Shown one piece after another: positions 23,030 to 34,152 of a stretch of 64,000 bases of DNA (position 1 is the stretch's first letter; the number at the start of each line of letters is the position of its first letter). The notes below the pieces were generated by a model. That model did no database searches, had not been told where the DNA came from, and saw nothing but the letters and a program-made list of their open reading frames with translations. The translations under genes were made by a program, and so were the position numbers. Source of the stretch: Shinisaurus crocodilurus (lineage: Eukaryota > Chordata > Lepidosauria > Squamata > Shinisauridae); NCBI GenBank assembly GCA_021292165.1, contig JAHFWL010000220.1, forward strand, positions 248,001 through 312,000, given 5' to 3'.

Positions 23030-23222
23030 TAGTCCAGCCTTCTCCAACCTGGATGCACCCTCCAGATGCCAGTTGTAGTCCAACAAATGTGTTGAACTAC
23101 AACTCCTGTCAACACCCCCCCCCCCCCAGCCGGAATGACCAGTGGCCATGCTGGCTTTGGGATGATGGGGGTTGTAGTCCAGCATACCTGCAGGGTGCCA
23201 AGTTGGGGAAGGGTGAATTAAG
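23030..23222. mobile_element. Type-D palindromic MITE, rearranged
   Basis: Termini CAGCCTTCTCCAACC and TTGGGGAAGGGTG. The centre contains an extra inverted duplication and a C tract at 23108-23121. Flanks AATTAGTC and AATTAAGC are a possible decayed duplication. Confidence 0.7.
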
Positions 23223-23324
23223 CTGTTAGAATCCAAGATCTGTAGTAACTTGTATGCAGAATTGTGTATCTATATGCAGGTCACTCCAATGTGTGGCTCA
23301 TGGTTTGTTGTTCTGTACTAATTT

Positions 23325-24000
23325 TTTTATTGTGAGTTTCAATAAATCAAAACAAGAACAAAATAAAAAAGCCATAAAAAATAAAATAAGGTACAGTATT
23401 GCAGTTTTCTTACAAGAGATCTGAAAAGATCAATTACAATAGATACATCTGCAATGTATACCCCTATATATTTTATATAATAGTTATGCATATGCTTCAA
23501 CAAAGGCAGACCAAATATCCACATATTTACCCATTCGTATATTACGCCTACAGACCACCCGTTCAAAAATTGAAAGCCTTGTTAAAGTCCTCAACCCATC
23601 GCATTATCGGAGGCAGCCGTTTGTCTTTCCATTGCTGTAATATTAGTCTTTTAGCTGTCAAAAGGGCGTGGAAAATCTATTTACATCGACCTTGCATTAA
23701 GTTCTGAGAAACAGGTAGATAGTTAAGAAGAACATGCACATCGGTAAATACTAAAGAGCTTTCCATCACAAATCTTATCTGTATTCTTCCCTCCTCCCTG
23801 GAAGAGGCAGCCATTGGGCATTGCCAAAACATATGGGTAAGAGAAGCATTAGATCTATTACACCGCCAACAGTTAGCCGATTTAGACAAGCCCTTGTTAA
23901 AAAGACGTTGTGGCATCCAATATACACAGAACGCAAGTTTTTGCTGAATTAGACGTAACCTGAGATCTGTTAACCCTTCTGAGACAGCTGGCGCGTGGCT
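23325..24000 (-). mobile_element. L1 LINE 3' end
   Basis: On the minus strand it encodes the L1 ORF2 C-terminus: LRLIQQKLAFCVYWMPQRLFNKGL, the CWRCNRSNASLTHMFWQCP zinc-knuckle-like block, then LLNYLPVSQNLMQGRCKWIFH-like sequence. A short AT-rich 3' untranslated region with AATAAA (TTTATT on + near 23341) and a T tract follow. 5'-truncated. Confidence 0.82.
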
Positions 24001-25382
24001 CATGGGTGTGGCAGGGATTGGCCCGCCAGCCGCTCAACCACCATTTTGCATCTGGCTCCGCCCCTCCCGCTGTTTTGCTCCTGCCTCTTTTCCCGGTTCT
24101 AGTGAAAAGAGAAAGAAAAGGAAGTACCTAGATGGCGCAAGCCTGAAGAAGGCTGCCCATGCCTGCTATAAAAAAGCCCTCTGCCATGAAATGCTGCCGC
24201 AACTTCCCTGAGTCATAAGGAGCTGCTTTATGTACGTAGCTGGCACATGGGAGCTGTCCACAGGTTTCAGCCGGTTACCTGCAAGCTGCATCCTCTCTCT
24301 GCCTTCCTCTTAAACTCATCTGCAGCTTTCTGATGGCAAAATTACACACACGATTTATTTCCTGTACAGGAATCCCTTTCCTGGTAGCGAACTGGGTGTC
24401 CCGTCGGGCGTGACGATGGCACATGTCTTTTGCCGTGTGTACACCTGGAAGGAGACCCTAGCAGGTGGCGGGTTTGGGGCTACAATTAGGGGCGAGTGAC
24501 TCAGGCTCCGGGTATGATGGGGGCCTCCTGTCGTGGGCTACCTACCGAACTGTCCGCTTGGCAGCTGAAACAAATACCACGAACAGTTCATCTTGTACTG
24601 TTGTCTTTGTGTCTTTTTGTAATACTGTGCGGGTTTTTTCTCTCTCTTTCTCTCATCACTTGCTCTGCTTTATTGTTGTCATGTGTTCATATTTGTTAGG
24701 TGCCTTGGGCATCTCCATTTGGCATTAATAGAATAAGGGCGCAATCCCATGCGTGTTGAGACAGAAAAAGGTTGGAGAGCCCTGGTGTAGGAAGTTCTTC
24801 ACCTGTTTAGCCCTTTGCTACCTTCTCCTTAGAAGAAAAGTCTTGTGGAGAGACAGAGCCAACTGGCTGCCCATTGTGGGAGGCAGGATTGTGAACCAGC
24901 CCAGCCTTCCCCAACCTGGTGCCTTCCAGATGTGTTGGAATGCAATTCCCATAATCCCCAGCCAGCATGGCCAACCCAGCCACCATCTCCCACCCCACCA
25001 CCATCCACATATCTTTACCATTGGAGTAGCACAGCTGCAAAAAGACCAGGCTATGAATCAGGAAGTCCCCAGTTCAAATTTTGCTTCTGCCGTCAACCCC
25101 CCTTGTAGGCCTTGAGCAAGGTGATCCCTGACTTCTGTTTTGAGAAATCAAAGCCATAGGCAGTGTCTGCAGTGGAAGGGGTTTCTGAAGTGCCCTAGCA
25201 GCATGGCTGGCCTATAATGGGCTGCTTGAAAGAATTGCTCTGTGGAAGGAATCGTCTTCTTTTTTCTTGAGTGACTTCTGGATCGCTTCCCAGCAGTGGT
25301 TGGCTCCTGGTGCTGCCCTGCAGCTCCTCCTGGCAGCCTTTCTTTGGTCAGGAGATGTAAGAGCAGAGAGCCAGCGTCTCTT

Positions 25383-25416
<34 letters not shown>

Positions 25417-25494
25417 GGGTCTGGCTAATGCAATATACATGGGGCTGCCCTTGAAGGCGGTTCAGAAGCTTCAATCCTATGTATCAATGGTGAC

Positions 25495-25740
25495 CTCAGT
25501 TTTCTGAGTGAAGGCCCTTATGTAGCCAAAACGGCACCACCCACACGCGGGAGGGAGGTATCGGCAGGCTGGCGGGAAATCCCAAGGTTTCCAGAAGTAC
25601 AAAACAGACTTGGGAAAAACCTGTAATGCTTTAAAAAGTTTTTAAAGACTTTTTAAGGTGGGGCAGAACAAAACAGCCCAGTGAGGACTGCGCACACACG
25701 CTCCGTCATCACAGAACACCGAGTGTCTGTTTTTCCTTGC
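25495..25740 (+). repeat. Unnamed dispersed repeat F
   Basis: TGTAGCCAAAACGGCACCAC, ATCGGCAGGCTGG, CAAGGTTTCCAGAAGTACAA blocks match 57381-57460. Confidence 0.6.
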
Positions 25741-25915
25741 AAAAGGGAAAAAAAAGGCAGGATATAAATGTAATAATAAAATAATAAATATAACGTCCAA
25801 ATGTATAGAAAATAAATACAGAGACCATTCTTATCAGCAGGAATCAGCAGTAACATAAGCTTCCTAGCTTTGCTTTCGCTAACTTAAAACCTTTTTAAAG
25901 CTCGAGTGAACCTTG

Positions 25916-26152
25916 GTTTTATTTATTTATTATATTTATACCCCGCCTTTTTTCCTGCAAGGAGCCCAAGGCGGCTTACATAATCCTCCTCCTCCTCTCC
26001 ATTTTATCCTCACAACAACCCTGTGAGGTAGGTTAGGCAGAGAGTCAGTGACTGGCCCAAGGTCACCCAGTGAGTTTCATGGCCGAGCGGGGACTAGAAC
26101 CCGGGATCTCCCGAGTCCCAGTCCGACACTCACCACTATGCTACACTGGCTC
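25916..26152 (-). mobile_element. MIR-like CORE-SINE
   Basis: Full-length copy on the minus strand. On + it starts with TTATTTATTATATTTATACC and ends with the head complement CACCACTATGCTACACTGGC. Confidence 0.88.
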
Positions 26153-26659
26153 TCTATTGATCAGGCTCTAAATGCATGGAATAGAATCAGACTGGCTGAC
26201 AAATCCTAGTTGAGCAATTTCACAGTGGAGAGGCTCCTTTTGAAGGTTTTTGTTGTTGTTGTTGGTGGTGGTGGTGGTGGTGAAGAATGGCAACAAACTG
26301 CTTTACCTTGTAACCAAATTTTGATTTTTAAGGCACAGTTGGAAGTGGTTTTCAGTAATGTTTCTGTTGATGATTTACTCAGGCTGAGCTGCAGCTTGGC
26401 TGATATTCAGAAGAGCAAAGGGGATGTTGAAAGCGTGGGGTGGTTTTATCTTACTGACATAAAAAAAAATAAAGTGAGATCTCATGTGATTGCAGAGGTG
26501 GGATGAAAGCAAAGGGAGCCAACTTCTTAATCCTTTCTGGGATGTCTGATTGCCTGTCAAGAGATGCAGCATGAACCTCTGGTTAAGATTTAATTTGCAG
26601 ATTAAAGTTGAATGGGGAAAGGCATCTTCTTAACTGAAAACTGCAGCCAGGGGTGTGTG

Positions 26660-26945
26660 TGGTGTTTTGGCTCACTGGTGGAACACATGCTTTGCACGCT
26701 GGAAGTCCCAGGTTCAATTCCTGCCGTCTCCAGTTAAAAGGAAACCAGGAGAACCACTGCCAGTCAGAGTAGAAGGCAATACTGGGCTGGACTTGGTATA
26801 AGGCAACCTCCGATGACACCTTTTTAAAGGGTTGTCGCTCCGTGTTAGGGCACCTGTTTTGCATGCAGAAGGTCCCAGGTTCAATCACTAGCATATCCCC
26901 TTAGGGCTGGGAAGGCTGCTGTATGAAACCCTGAAAATCCACTTC
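26660..26945 (+). mobile_element. tRNA-derived SINE copies (two, partial)
   Basis: Two tRNA-like units in the same orientation: TGGAACACATGCTTTGCACG with box B AGGTTCAATTCCTG near 26711, and CACCTGTTTTGCATGCAGAA with AGGTTCAATCACT near 26878. They are followed by the SINE body (CTGCCAGTCAGAGTAG, TGGTATAAGGCAACCTCC). This resembles a common squamate tRNA SINE with a GGCAGCTTCCTATGTTC-type end. Confidence 0.7.
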
Positions 26946-27093
26946 CAGTTGGTGTAGTTAGGGGTGGGCCACCTTTTAGGGGTGAAGGGTGGCCTTGGTG
27001 GTTGCAAAGCCTTCCAGAAGCCACACAGGTGAGCAGGGCTGGAGGTGGAGCCGAGACATGTACATCCATTCGCACCCACCCTTGCCTGCAGGC

Positions 27094-27128
<35 letters not shown>

Positions 27129-27179
27129 TAAAGCCTCTTTCTCCCCAGTGATCCTGGCTGATGGCTGACCAGCTGAGCA

Positions 27180-27395
27180 AGTTGCCCACGTGTGGTGCAG
27201 ACCAGGGGTGGGCAGAAGGTAGATGTCCAGATGTGTTGGACTTCAGCTCCCAGAAGCCCCTGCCTGCATGGCCAATGGTCGAGAATGCTGGGTGTCCACA
27301 TCCAAAACATCTGGACTTCTACTCTCTGCCCAATCCCTGGTTGTAGACAGTTTTGAGCTGGATGATCTGACTTGGTATATGGCAGCTTCGTGTAT
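27180..27395 (+). repeat. tRNA-SINE 3' end with embedded foldback sequence
   Basis: A type-D palindrome-like segment (CCAGATGTGTTGGACTTCAG to CAAAACATCTGGACTTC) sits between sequence resembling the SINE body and its end (GAGCTGGATGATCTGACTTGG, GGCAGCTTCGTG). Confidence 0.55.
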
Positions 27396-27397
27396 TC

Positions 27398-27720
27398 CAG
27401 GGCTCTCCAACCTTGGGTCCCCAGATTTCATAGATTTCATAGATCATAGAGTTGGAAGGAGCCTACAAGGCCATCGAGTCCAACCCCCTGCTCAATGCAG
27501 GGAACTAGAGGATGGGTCTCCCATCCAAGTCATAACCAGGCCTGACCCTGCTTAGCTTTCCACGCTCAGACAAGCTGAGCCAGCGTGAGCCACAGGCCTG
27601 TATAGATGTTGCTGGCCTACAGCTCCCAGCATACCCAGCCAGCATGGCTAATGGCAAGGGATTCTGGGAGCTGTAGTTCAGCATCATCTGGGGACCCAAT
27701 TTTGGAGAGCCCTGCGTGTA
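27398..27720. mobile_element. Type-B palindromic MITE split by a 5S SINE
   Basis: Termini CAGGGCTCTCCAACC and GGAGAGCCCTG, core CTACAGCTCCCAGCATACCC. The 5S SINE at 27428-27602 interrupts the left arm. Confidence 0.8.
27428..27602 (-). mobile_element. 5S rRNA-derived SINE, inside a foldback element
   Basis: Complete copy on the minus strand, with tail units TTTCATAGA on + at the left and the 5S-like head complement ending GAGCCACAGGCCTG. It splits a type-B palindromic element (27398-27715), flanked by AGAT on both sides. Confidence 0.88.
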
Positions 27721-28629
27721 ATCAGATGCAGTTGTCTCAGATAAGCGAGATCCAGAGCAGCCCTTGCCAACTCAGTCAAGAGATAATAGAAGGTCTGCAA
27801 TATGATAGAACAGAGGCTAGTGCTGTGTTCGTACCAATGTGAACAGCTGAACTAAGCTCTGGCAAGGACATTTTATAAATATAGAGGGATTGTTGCTGAA
27901 TGAAGGAAATGTTAACTAATTAATCGCACGAGCCTGCTAAATTTGCAAGGAAATAAAACAGTGTCACTGAAGGAACGAAAAAAGCATGTTTCATTTTTCG
28001 ATCACGCTGACACGTGTCGTAGCAGCAGGCACGATCGGGAGGCTTTTCCTCCCGGATGAGAAGTCCAGATAGGAAGCCGGCAAACTACGTCTAAGCCGTG
28101 AGATTTGGGGCCACCAGATGCAAGCGGTGGCTGCTAGCATAGATGAAGCTCTCCACTCCCTGCCCCCTTCAAAAAAATAAAATAAAATAAAATTGCACAG
28201 GCAAATGTTATGCAAATCTCTGTCATCTTTTGACCCCTATTTGGCAGTGCCTGGTCACAATCTTCCCCACTGTGCTGAGATGTATCGCGCTACTACTTAG
28301 ATGATAATAATTGTGTGTGTGTGTGTGTTTTTAAATGTGCAGCTACACATATAAATTAGCATATGCAAAATTTATGCTAAACCTTGTCCTCTTTTGCTCC
28401 AAAAGTGAGCATTTTAACAGAGAGGAGATACTGGAAGGACTGTTTTCTCAATATATCGGAAAAAAGACAAGCATCCCCTGACGAAGGAAAAAGATTGTTT
28501 CCGAAATGTGTTGGGCAAAATAAATATTCTTTCAGGGCACCTGAGAATTCGTTTCTCTCTTTTGTTTTTGTGAGACACAAGTGCCTTCCCCTTTCGTTGT
28601 TTTTCACATGCCAGCCACAGCCGCCAATG
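27721..28629. other. Intronic DNA with a shared A-tailed segment
   Basis: GAAGCTCTCCACTCCCTGCC followed by CCCTTC and an A-rich AAATAAAATAAAA tract at 28143-28193 recurs at 31136-31180. Otherwise nothing recognised. Confidence 0.5.
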
Positions 28630-29110
28630 CTGAGAGACGCGGCGGGCCCTGGTTGTTGTGCCTCCAGTTGGTCAGACAGAGACCAGCCGTGCCGGAGTGT
28701 GTTTGGGGTGGGGTCAGGCTAAGTGCGGCCTGACCCGGCTGGGCGGGCTTGCCGGTCAGCGCCTGCTCGGAGGGCGGGTCCCGGGCGCACTCGGATGCTG
28801 GAAGCGATTGTTTGTTACAGCTACCACCAGACGCTCTTGATATTCCTGACCTCGGACCTCTGTACCTTTGATCTTCGGAACGACCCTGACTACGCTTGTG
28901 CCTGACCCCTAACTGGTTTACGTTTGCTCTGTTTTGGATTACGTAATATATGTTTGCTTTGACACTCGGACTGTTATAGACGGCTTATCTTGACACTGGG
29001 CGGATTTACGACACTGGTGTCTGTAGCTGGCATTTTGGATTGCTGGAGGGCTTCGGCCCTCGCCCGCGGCCCACTGGTGCTGACCTCTGGCGCTGGGCCT
29101 GTCCCTGACA
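28630..29110 (+). repeat. Possible solo LTR (weak)
   Basis: GC-rich CpG-containing block starting TGCTGAGAGACGCGG and ending GTCCCTGACA, with repeated GACCTCGG/GACCCTGACTACG-type blocks typical of Gypsy-like LTRs. No polyadenylation signal or duplication is convincing. Confidence 0.35.
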
Positions 29111-29130
29111 GAGAGGGTACATCCATGTAA

Positions 29131-29247
29131 CAGGCCTGTGGCTTACGCTGGCTCAGCTTGTCTGAGCGTGGAAAGCTAAGCAGGGTCAGGCCTGGTTATG
29201 ACTTGGATGGGAGACCCCTCCTCTAGTTCCCTGCATTGAGCAGGGGG
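29131..29247 (+). mobile_element. 5S-derived SINE, 5' part (split)
   Basis: 5S-like head and linker up to GAGCAGGGGG. The CR1-like tail resumes at 29777-29835 after a GC-rich hAT-like insertion. Confidence 0.85.
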
Positions 29248-29770
29248 CAGGGCTGGCGCTACCGCTAGGCAGACCCAGGCGGCTGCCTAGGGCGCGTGGC
29301 AGAAGAGGGCGCAGCATTTCTGTGCCCCTTCCTCGCCTCCGGCGCGCTCCTGCCCCGCCTGCCGCCTCCGCCGCGCCTCCCCGCCCGCCTGCCAGCTGCT
29401 GCCACCGCCGCCGCACCTCCCCCCCCGCGCGCGCACGCGCCCGCCACCTACCTACTTTCCCGTCGTTTCTGGAGCCCCGCCGGCGTTGTTTTGGTGGGAG
29501 GAGGAACCAGGGCAACAGGGCTTAAACAGCCCTGTTGCCCTGGTTTCCCCGGCAAAAAAAAAAAAGCGTGGGGGTCCCGTCGCGTCGGAGGAGGAGGCGG
29601 CGGCAGCAGCCAGCAGCCAGCAGCGGGGGCGGGGGAAGGTAGGTGGTGGTGGGGCGGCGGCGGCGCGGGGGGGTGTTGCAGAGCAGGGCTGCTTTGCTCC
29701 GGAGCCCCCCCCCCGGCACGAGAGGGGGGGGCGCTAAATATAATTTGGCCTAGGGCGCCAAACAGCCCTG
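29248..29770. mobile_element. GC-rich hAT-like element inside a 5S SINE
   Basis: Starts CAGGGCTGGCGCTACCGC and ends GGCGCCAAACAGCCCTG. Internally it has GCCGCC-rich arms and a central foldback (AACAGGGCTT/AAACAGCCCTGTTGCCCTGG) with GGTGGGAGGAGGAACCAGG, similar to the centre of 40417-41359. It splits the SINE at 29247. An 8-bp duplication is not clean (GCAGGGGG versus CACCGTTG). Long reading frames are composition artefacts. Confidence 0.65.
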
Positions 29771-29835
29771 CACCGTTGCTGGACTCGATGGCCTTGTAGG
29801 CTCCTTCCAACTCTATGAGCTATGAAATCTATGTA
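29771..29835 (+). mobile_element. 5S-derived SINE, 3' part (split)
   Basis: Continuation of the copy at 29131-29247: CTGGACTCGATGGCCTTGTA, TTCCAACTCTATG and ATCTATG tail. Confidence 0.8.
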
Positions 29836-30579
29836 TAGAAGACGCTGGGGACCTGCAATGGAGTAGGGCTGTTGCTTTCATCCTCTCCTTGTGGTCTTCC
29901 CTGGTCTGATCCAGCACAGCTTTTTGTGTCCTTGCTCCTTCTAGCCGCAGCACCGAAGCGGCTGATCATGCAGCCGAAAAGCTGATTCCATGCAGCGAAC
30001 TCCAAAGATGTGACAGTTGCATAACAACAACCCAGGGCATCAAAGTTTCCTTTGAACATGCCGAGCAAATTCTGGATCTGCAAGCGCATCCTCCCCCTTC
30101 TGAAGGTTTTGTTGTCTTCCACTTGGCGTAATGAGGTCTCCTTTTGAAAGCAAAGCACTCAACAGCCACATGGGTGGAAATGTTGTCCCGAGGGGGTGGG
30201 GTAAAGCAAAAATAAGAATGGGGGAGGCGGGGAGTTGGAAAAATGTTGCTTATTCATGCAGATAATTCTAGACTGCGTTAGCAAGTCAGTCGTGCTAACC
30301 ACCTTTCAAATTGCTGGATCCAATCCCCGTTGAGTCATTTTTCTGCCCCGTTTTAAAGAATTGTATCAGAGGAAACAGTCTGCCTTGTGCAGCTTCTCCT
30401 GCTACTGCAGTGCTAAGTTGAGAAAAGGAACCTCTGGCAATTTTTCTCAAGTGGACAACTTTGAGAGGTAGAAGACCCAAAAAGAAGCTCCAACAGCCCC
30501 TGTTTACGAGGGACTCTTCCCATCTTCTTGGCCCTGGCCCGTCACTGGCCCGTCACTGGCCCTTTCATTCCCTCTATTT

Positions 30580-30800
30580 CCAATGTTCAGGTTGTGAGTG
30601 TCGTTGCTTTTGTAGCCAAAATGGCGCCATCCATGCACGATAGGGTAATGCTGGGAAGTTTTTTTTTTAAAAAAAGTTTTAGGGGGGAAATCCTATCTGT
30701 ACCTGAGGCACAGAATGCTGACTGACTCTTGAGCGGTGGGTGATGGAAAACTGGGGCGGGTGGTGGTGGAATGTAGTGTCCTAGGAAAGGGCATGGCCGG
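30580..30800 (+). repeat. Unnamed dispersed repeat F
   Basis: AATGTTCAGGTTGTGAGTGT, TGTAGCCAAAATGGCGCCAT, then diverged; AGAATGCTGACTGACTCTTG matches 601-618. Confidence 0.6.
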
Positions 30801-30824
30801 CGGGAATGCTGAACAGAAGCAGTC

Positions 30825-30972
30825 TACACCAGCGTGTCCCAACTTGGTGCCCTCCAGATGTGCTGAACTACAACTCCCAGTACCTCCCCCACCAGCATGT
30901 CTGGCTAAGGGATGCTGGGACTTATAGTCCAATACATCTGGAGAGAACCACGTTGGGGAAGGCGGGTCTGCA
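30825..30972. mobile_element. Type-D palindromic hAT MITE
   Basis: Imperfect palindrome (CAGCGTGTCCCAACTTGGTG to GTTGGGGAAGGCGG), flanked by GTCTACAC and GTCTGCAC (7 of 8 identical). Confidence 0.8.
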
Positions 30973-31306
30973 CTATCATTTCTGTTGCAGATCCCATTTG
31001 CTTTCTCCTTATTTTTTCCTCTTCTTGGAAGGTGTCTTGCTAAATTTTACTGTGAGTTGCAGGAGCACTAATGCTGCAGGGTTCAGATCGTCCCCCAGAG
31101 CCATGGTGCCTGCGGGGACCTCCAACGGTGCCCATGAAGCTCTCCACTCCCTGCCCCCTTCAAAAAAAATAAATAAAATAAAAACCTTGGGAGATGTTTG
31201 GGCAGTCTTCTTTCTCTCCCTTCCCAGCCTCTAGCCTTGTTCTTTCTCTAGTGCTTTGCCTTGCTGTTTCCCCCTCCCTCCCAGCTTCTAGCCTCACTAT
31301 TTCTCC

Positions 31307-31468
31307 CAGGCCTGTGGCTCACGCTGGCTCAGCTTGTCTGAGCGTGGAAAGCTAAGCAGGGTCAGGCCTGGTCATTACTTGGATGGGAGACCCCTCCTCT
31401 AGTTTCCTGCATTGAACAGGGGGTTGGACTCGATGGCCTTGCAGGCCCCTTCCAACTCTGTGATCCAT
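31307..31468 (+). mobile_element. 5S-derived SINE, first of a tandem pair
   Basis: Complete head, linker and CR1-type end, ending at TGATCCATG. Immediately followed by a second copy with no spacer. Confidence 0.87.
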
Positions 31469-31469
31469 G

Positions 31470-31637
31470 CAGGCCTGTGGCTCACGCTGGCTCAGCTTGT
31501 CTGAGCGTGGAAAGCTAAGCAGGGTTAGGCCTGGTTATTACTTGAATGGGAGACCCCTCCTCTAGTTTCCTGCACTGAGCAGGGGGTTGGTCTCGATGGC
31601 CTTGTAGGCCCCTTCCAGCTCTGTGATCTATGAAATC
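31470..31637 (+). mobile_element. 5S-derived SINE, second of a tandem pair
   Basis: Complete copy in the same orientation as 31307-31468, ending in TGATCTATGAAATC. The head-to-tail junction suggests either insertion of one copy into the tail of another or a dimeric insertion. Confidence 0.87.
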
Positions 31638-31877
31638 TCCCCCCCCCCCCATCACCTCTTTAGCTCAATTTGACGAGCCAGGCCACCACAGCAGTCACAA
31701 TATGACTGGCCACATCCTCCATGGGAGCCATTTTGTGGTGGTACCCACAGCAGATTCTCAAATTCCCAAATGTGCCCATGGGACCCAAAAAGGTTGGGGA
31801 TTCCTGTCCCAGGCAGTGTCTGGCTCTGGGGTGGGGAACCTACGGCCCAAGAGCTGCATGCAGCCCTCTGCCTCATT

Positions 31878-32018
31878 TAGGGCCCAATCCTATGCATGTT
31901 TAGACAGAGAAAAGTTCTACCGCTCCCAGCGTGCCTCAGCCAGCCCTGCTGGCTGGGGCATGCTGGGAGTGGTAGGACTTTTCTCTGTCTAAACATGTGT
32001 AGGATAGGATTGGGCCCC
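31878..32018. repeat. Type-C palindromic repeat
   Basis: GGGCCCAATCCTATGCATGT to ACATGTGTAGGATAGGATTG with core CGCTCCCAGCGTGCCTCAGC. Confidence 0.75.
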
Positions 32019-33441
32019 TGATGTGGCCCAATCCCTTGCTATCTGGACAGCCCTCCGCTCTGTGTCTGTGCGATTGGGTAAATCATTGTTCTATCTACGC
32101 GCGTGGCTTTTTACAGAGTATAAGAGGACAAGTCTCTGCCCTGAGCACTTTACAATCTCTAACACAGTGGAGTCAATGGTGGAAGGAGTGGGAGATTTCC
32201 TCCATACAAGTCTTCTTTTTTAATTATTATTTTTCAAGCCAATATTATGGATGAAGATACTGAATTTGGTGACTTTGCTAAGACTGCCAATGACATGTTT
32301 GCAAATAGCTTTATAACAGTAATGCAACCCGTTTTGCAAAACAGTGTTATGTTCTGGATTATGCTCCTTTTCATACCCTCGCTTTCTTGAAGTGCTTTTG
32401 CCGCTCTTGTTGAGACCATTCTTTTAAAAGTGTTTTAAAGCTAGAATTCCTCTGAAGGCATGTCTGTGCAGACGTTGTATCGCCTGCAGTCCTTCTGCAG
32501 CAGCTACTCTGACATTGTCGGTGGGTGTTTTTGTGTGTGCGCGCGCGGTGCTTTCCCACTTCCTGTTTAAAAAAGAGAGAGGGTGGCGTAGGGGGGGGGG
32601 AGAGAAATCCCTTCCTCTTGCAGGCATCCAAACGGATCTGCAGTTGGTTGATTCATGCAGCCGACTTTGTGTGGCCGGTTGCGCGCTGGAGAGCACAGAA
32701 CGTAGGCCGGGGGGGAAGAGCGGGAGAGAAACTGTTGGGAGTCCCTCTCGTTCTGGGGTCCCATGCTGGAGGATGCACCGGTGCTGCGTTTGAATCTCTT
32801 CATAGGGTAAGTAGACTGCCTTGCCTGCCTTTTCTGAATGGCAGGCCACGGTTATTAAGGGGGACTGGCCCCTGTCCTGCATTCCAGCGTCTGGCTCTTG
32901 CATCCTCAGGCTGAGTTCCTGGCAAGTCACCGCGGAACGCTGGCGTCTTCCCCACTCCCCGTGACGATACGCGGTCTCGGAAGCGGGCATGCTCCTGTTC
33001 AGTAGTTACACTGCCGCCTCCTCCTCCTCCTCCTCCTCCTCCTAAAGGACACCACTGTCTTTGTTCCATGTTAACAAGCAGCTTTGTCTTGAGGGATCAC
33101 TAGAGGTCCCACACATTCTGGCCGGCCTCATATCCAGCAAGAGGTTTTTGTTTTTGCCACGGCCCAAAGTTAACTTACGGAATTGGCTGCCACAAGGTGT
33201 CTTATGAGCAGCCTCCTCCTCCGATGTTGTGTTTTGCCCCCCCCCCCCGGGGGGGAAAACACAATTCTTTCCCCAGGTAAGTGCATCCACTGCTGTTCTT
33301 GATTGCCACATGTCGTGGGCACACTTGTGCAGTTCTGGAGCAAGGGCAGTGTGGCACAGGGGGTAGGCAAGCGTGCCCCCGGGCAGCTTTTTAGGCACCC
33401 ACCAAAGTGCTCTGCCCTTTTTGTTTACATGATGGATACAT

Positions 33442-33476
<35 letters not shown>

Positions 33477-33540
33477 GGGGGAGAGAGGGTGTGTTCCCAC
33501 ATCATGCAGTAAGCCACAGTGGGTTGGTTGTCGTGCAAAC
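32019..33540. other. Intronic DNA, possible alternative exon
   Basis: Somewhat GC-rich between 32510 and 33060, with a consensus donor GTAAGT at 32807 and a CTC microsatellite. No coding similarity. Confidence 0.35.
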
Positions 33541-34152
33541 CCGGAAGATCTTAATAACTTTAGGCCCGTGGCAAATGTTCCTTTCCTGGGCAAGGTCCTT
33601 GAGCGGGTGGTGGCCAACCAGCTCCAGGCGCTCTTGGATGAGACTGATTATCTGGATCCATTTCAGTCGGGGTTCAGGCCTGGTTTTGGCACGGAAACAG
33701 CTTTGGTCGCCCTGTATGATGACCTCTGTTGGGAGAGAGACAGGGGGAGCGTGGCCCTGTTGATACTCCTAGATCTTTCAGCAACTTTCGATACCATCAA
33801 CAGTGGTATCCTTCTGGAGCGGCTGTCTGAGTTGGGAGTGGGGGGCACTGCATTGCAGTGGTTCCGCTCCTACTTGGATGGCCGGCTCCAGAGGGTGCTT
33901 GGGGAATACTGCTCGGCCCCGTGGACTCTCCAGTATGGAGTTCCACAGGGGTCGGTCTTATCCCCCATGCTATTCAACATCTACATGAAACCACTGAGTG
34001 GGGTCATCCGGAGTTTTGGAGTGCGTTGCCATCAGTACTCTGATGACACGCAGCTCTATTTCTCCTTTTCATCCTCAGCAGGTGAAGCTGTGGATGTGCT
34101 GAACCGGTGCCTGGCTGCGACAATGGACTGGATGAGGGCTAACAAATTCTGA
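33541..34152 (+). mobile_element. L2-type LINE reverse transcriptase fragment
   Basis: One open frame encodes an L2/CR1-superclade reverse transcriptase core: NNFRPVANVPFLGKVLERVV, LDPFQSGFRPGFGTETALVAL, LLDLSATFDTI, GVPQGSVLSPMLFNIYM and HQYSDDTQLYFSFSSSAGEA. The catalytic YADD has become YSDD. The fragment starts and ends abruptly, with neither endonuclease nor 3' end. The fragment is about 200 residues and dead as an element, although still open. Confidence 0.85.

Noticed and set aside
29186..29810. Open frames up to 167 codons in the GC-rich block
   Set aside because: They lie inside a hAT-like insertion and consist of low-complexity Ala/Pro/Gly/Arg.
31307..31637. Possible functional 5S rRNA genes in tandem
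   Set aside because: The heads diverge from 5S in the first 45 nt and are followed by CR1-type tails, so they are SINEs.
32424..33617. Minus-strand frames of 188-191 codons
   Set aside because: No recognisable domain, no splice context, and the second runs through a CA repeat.
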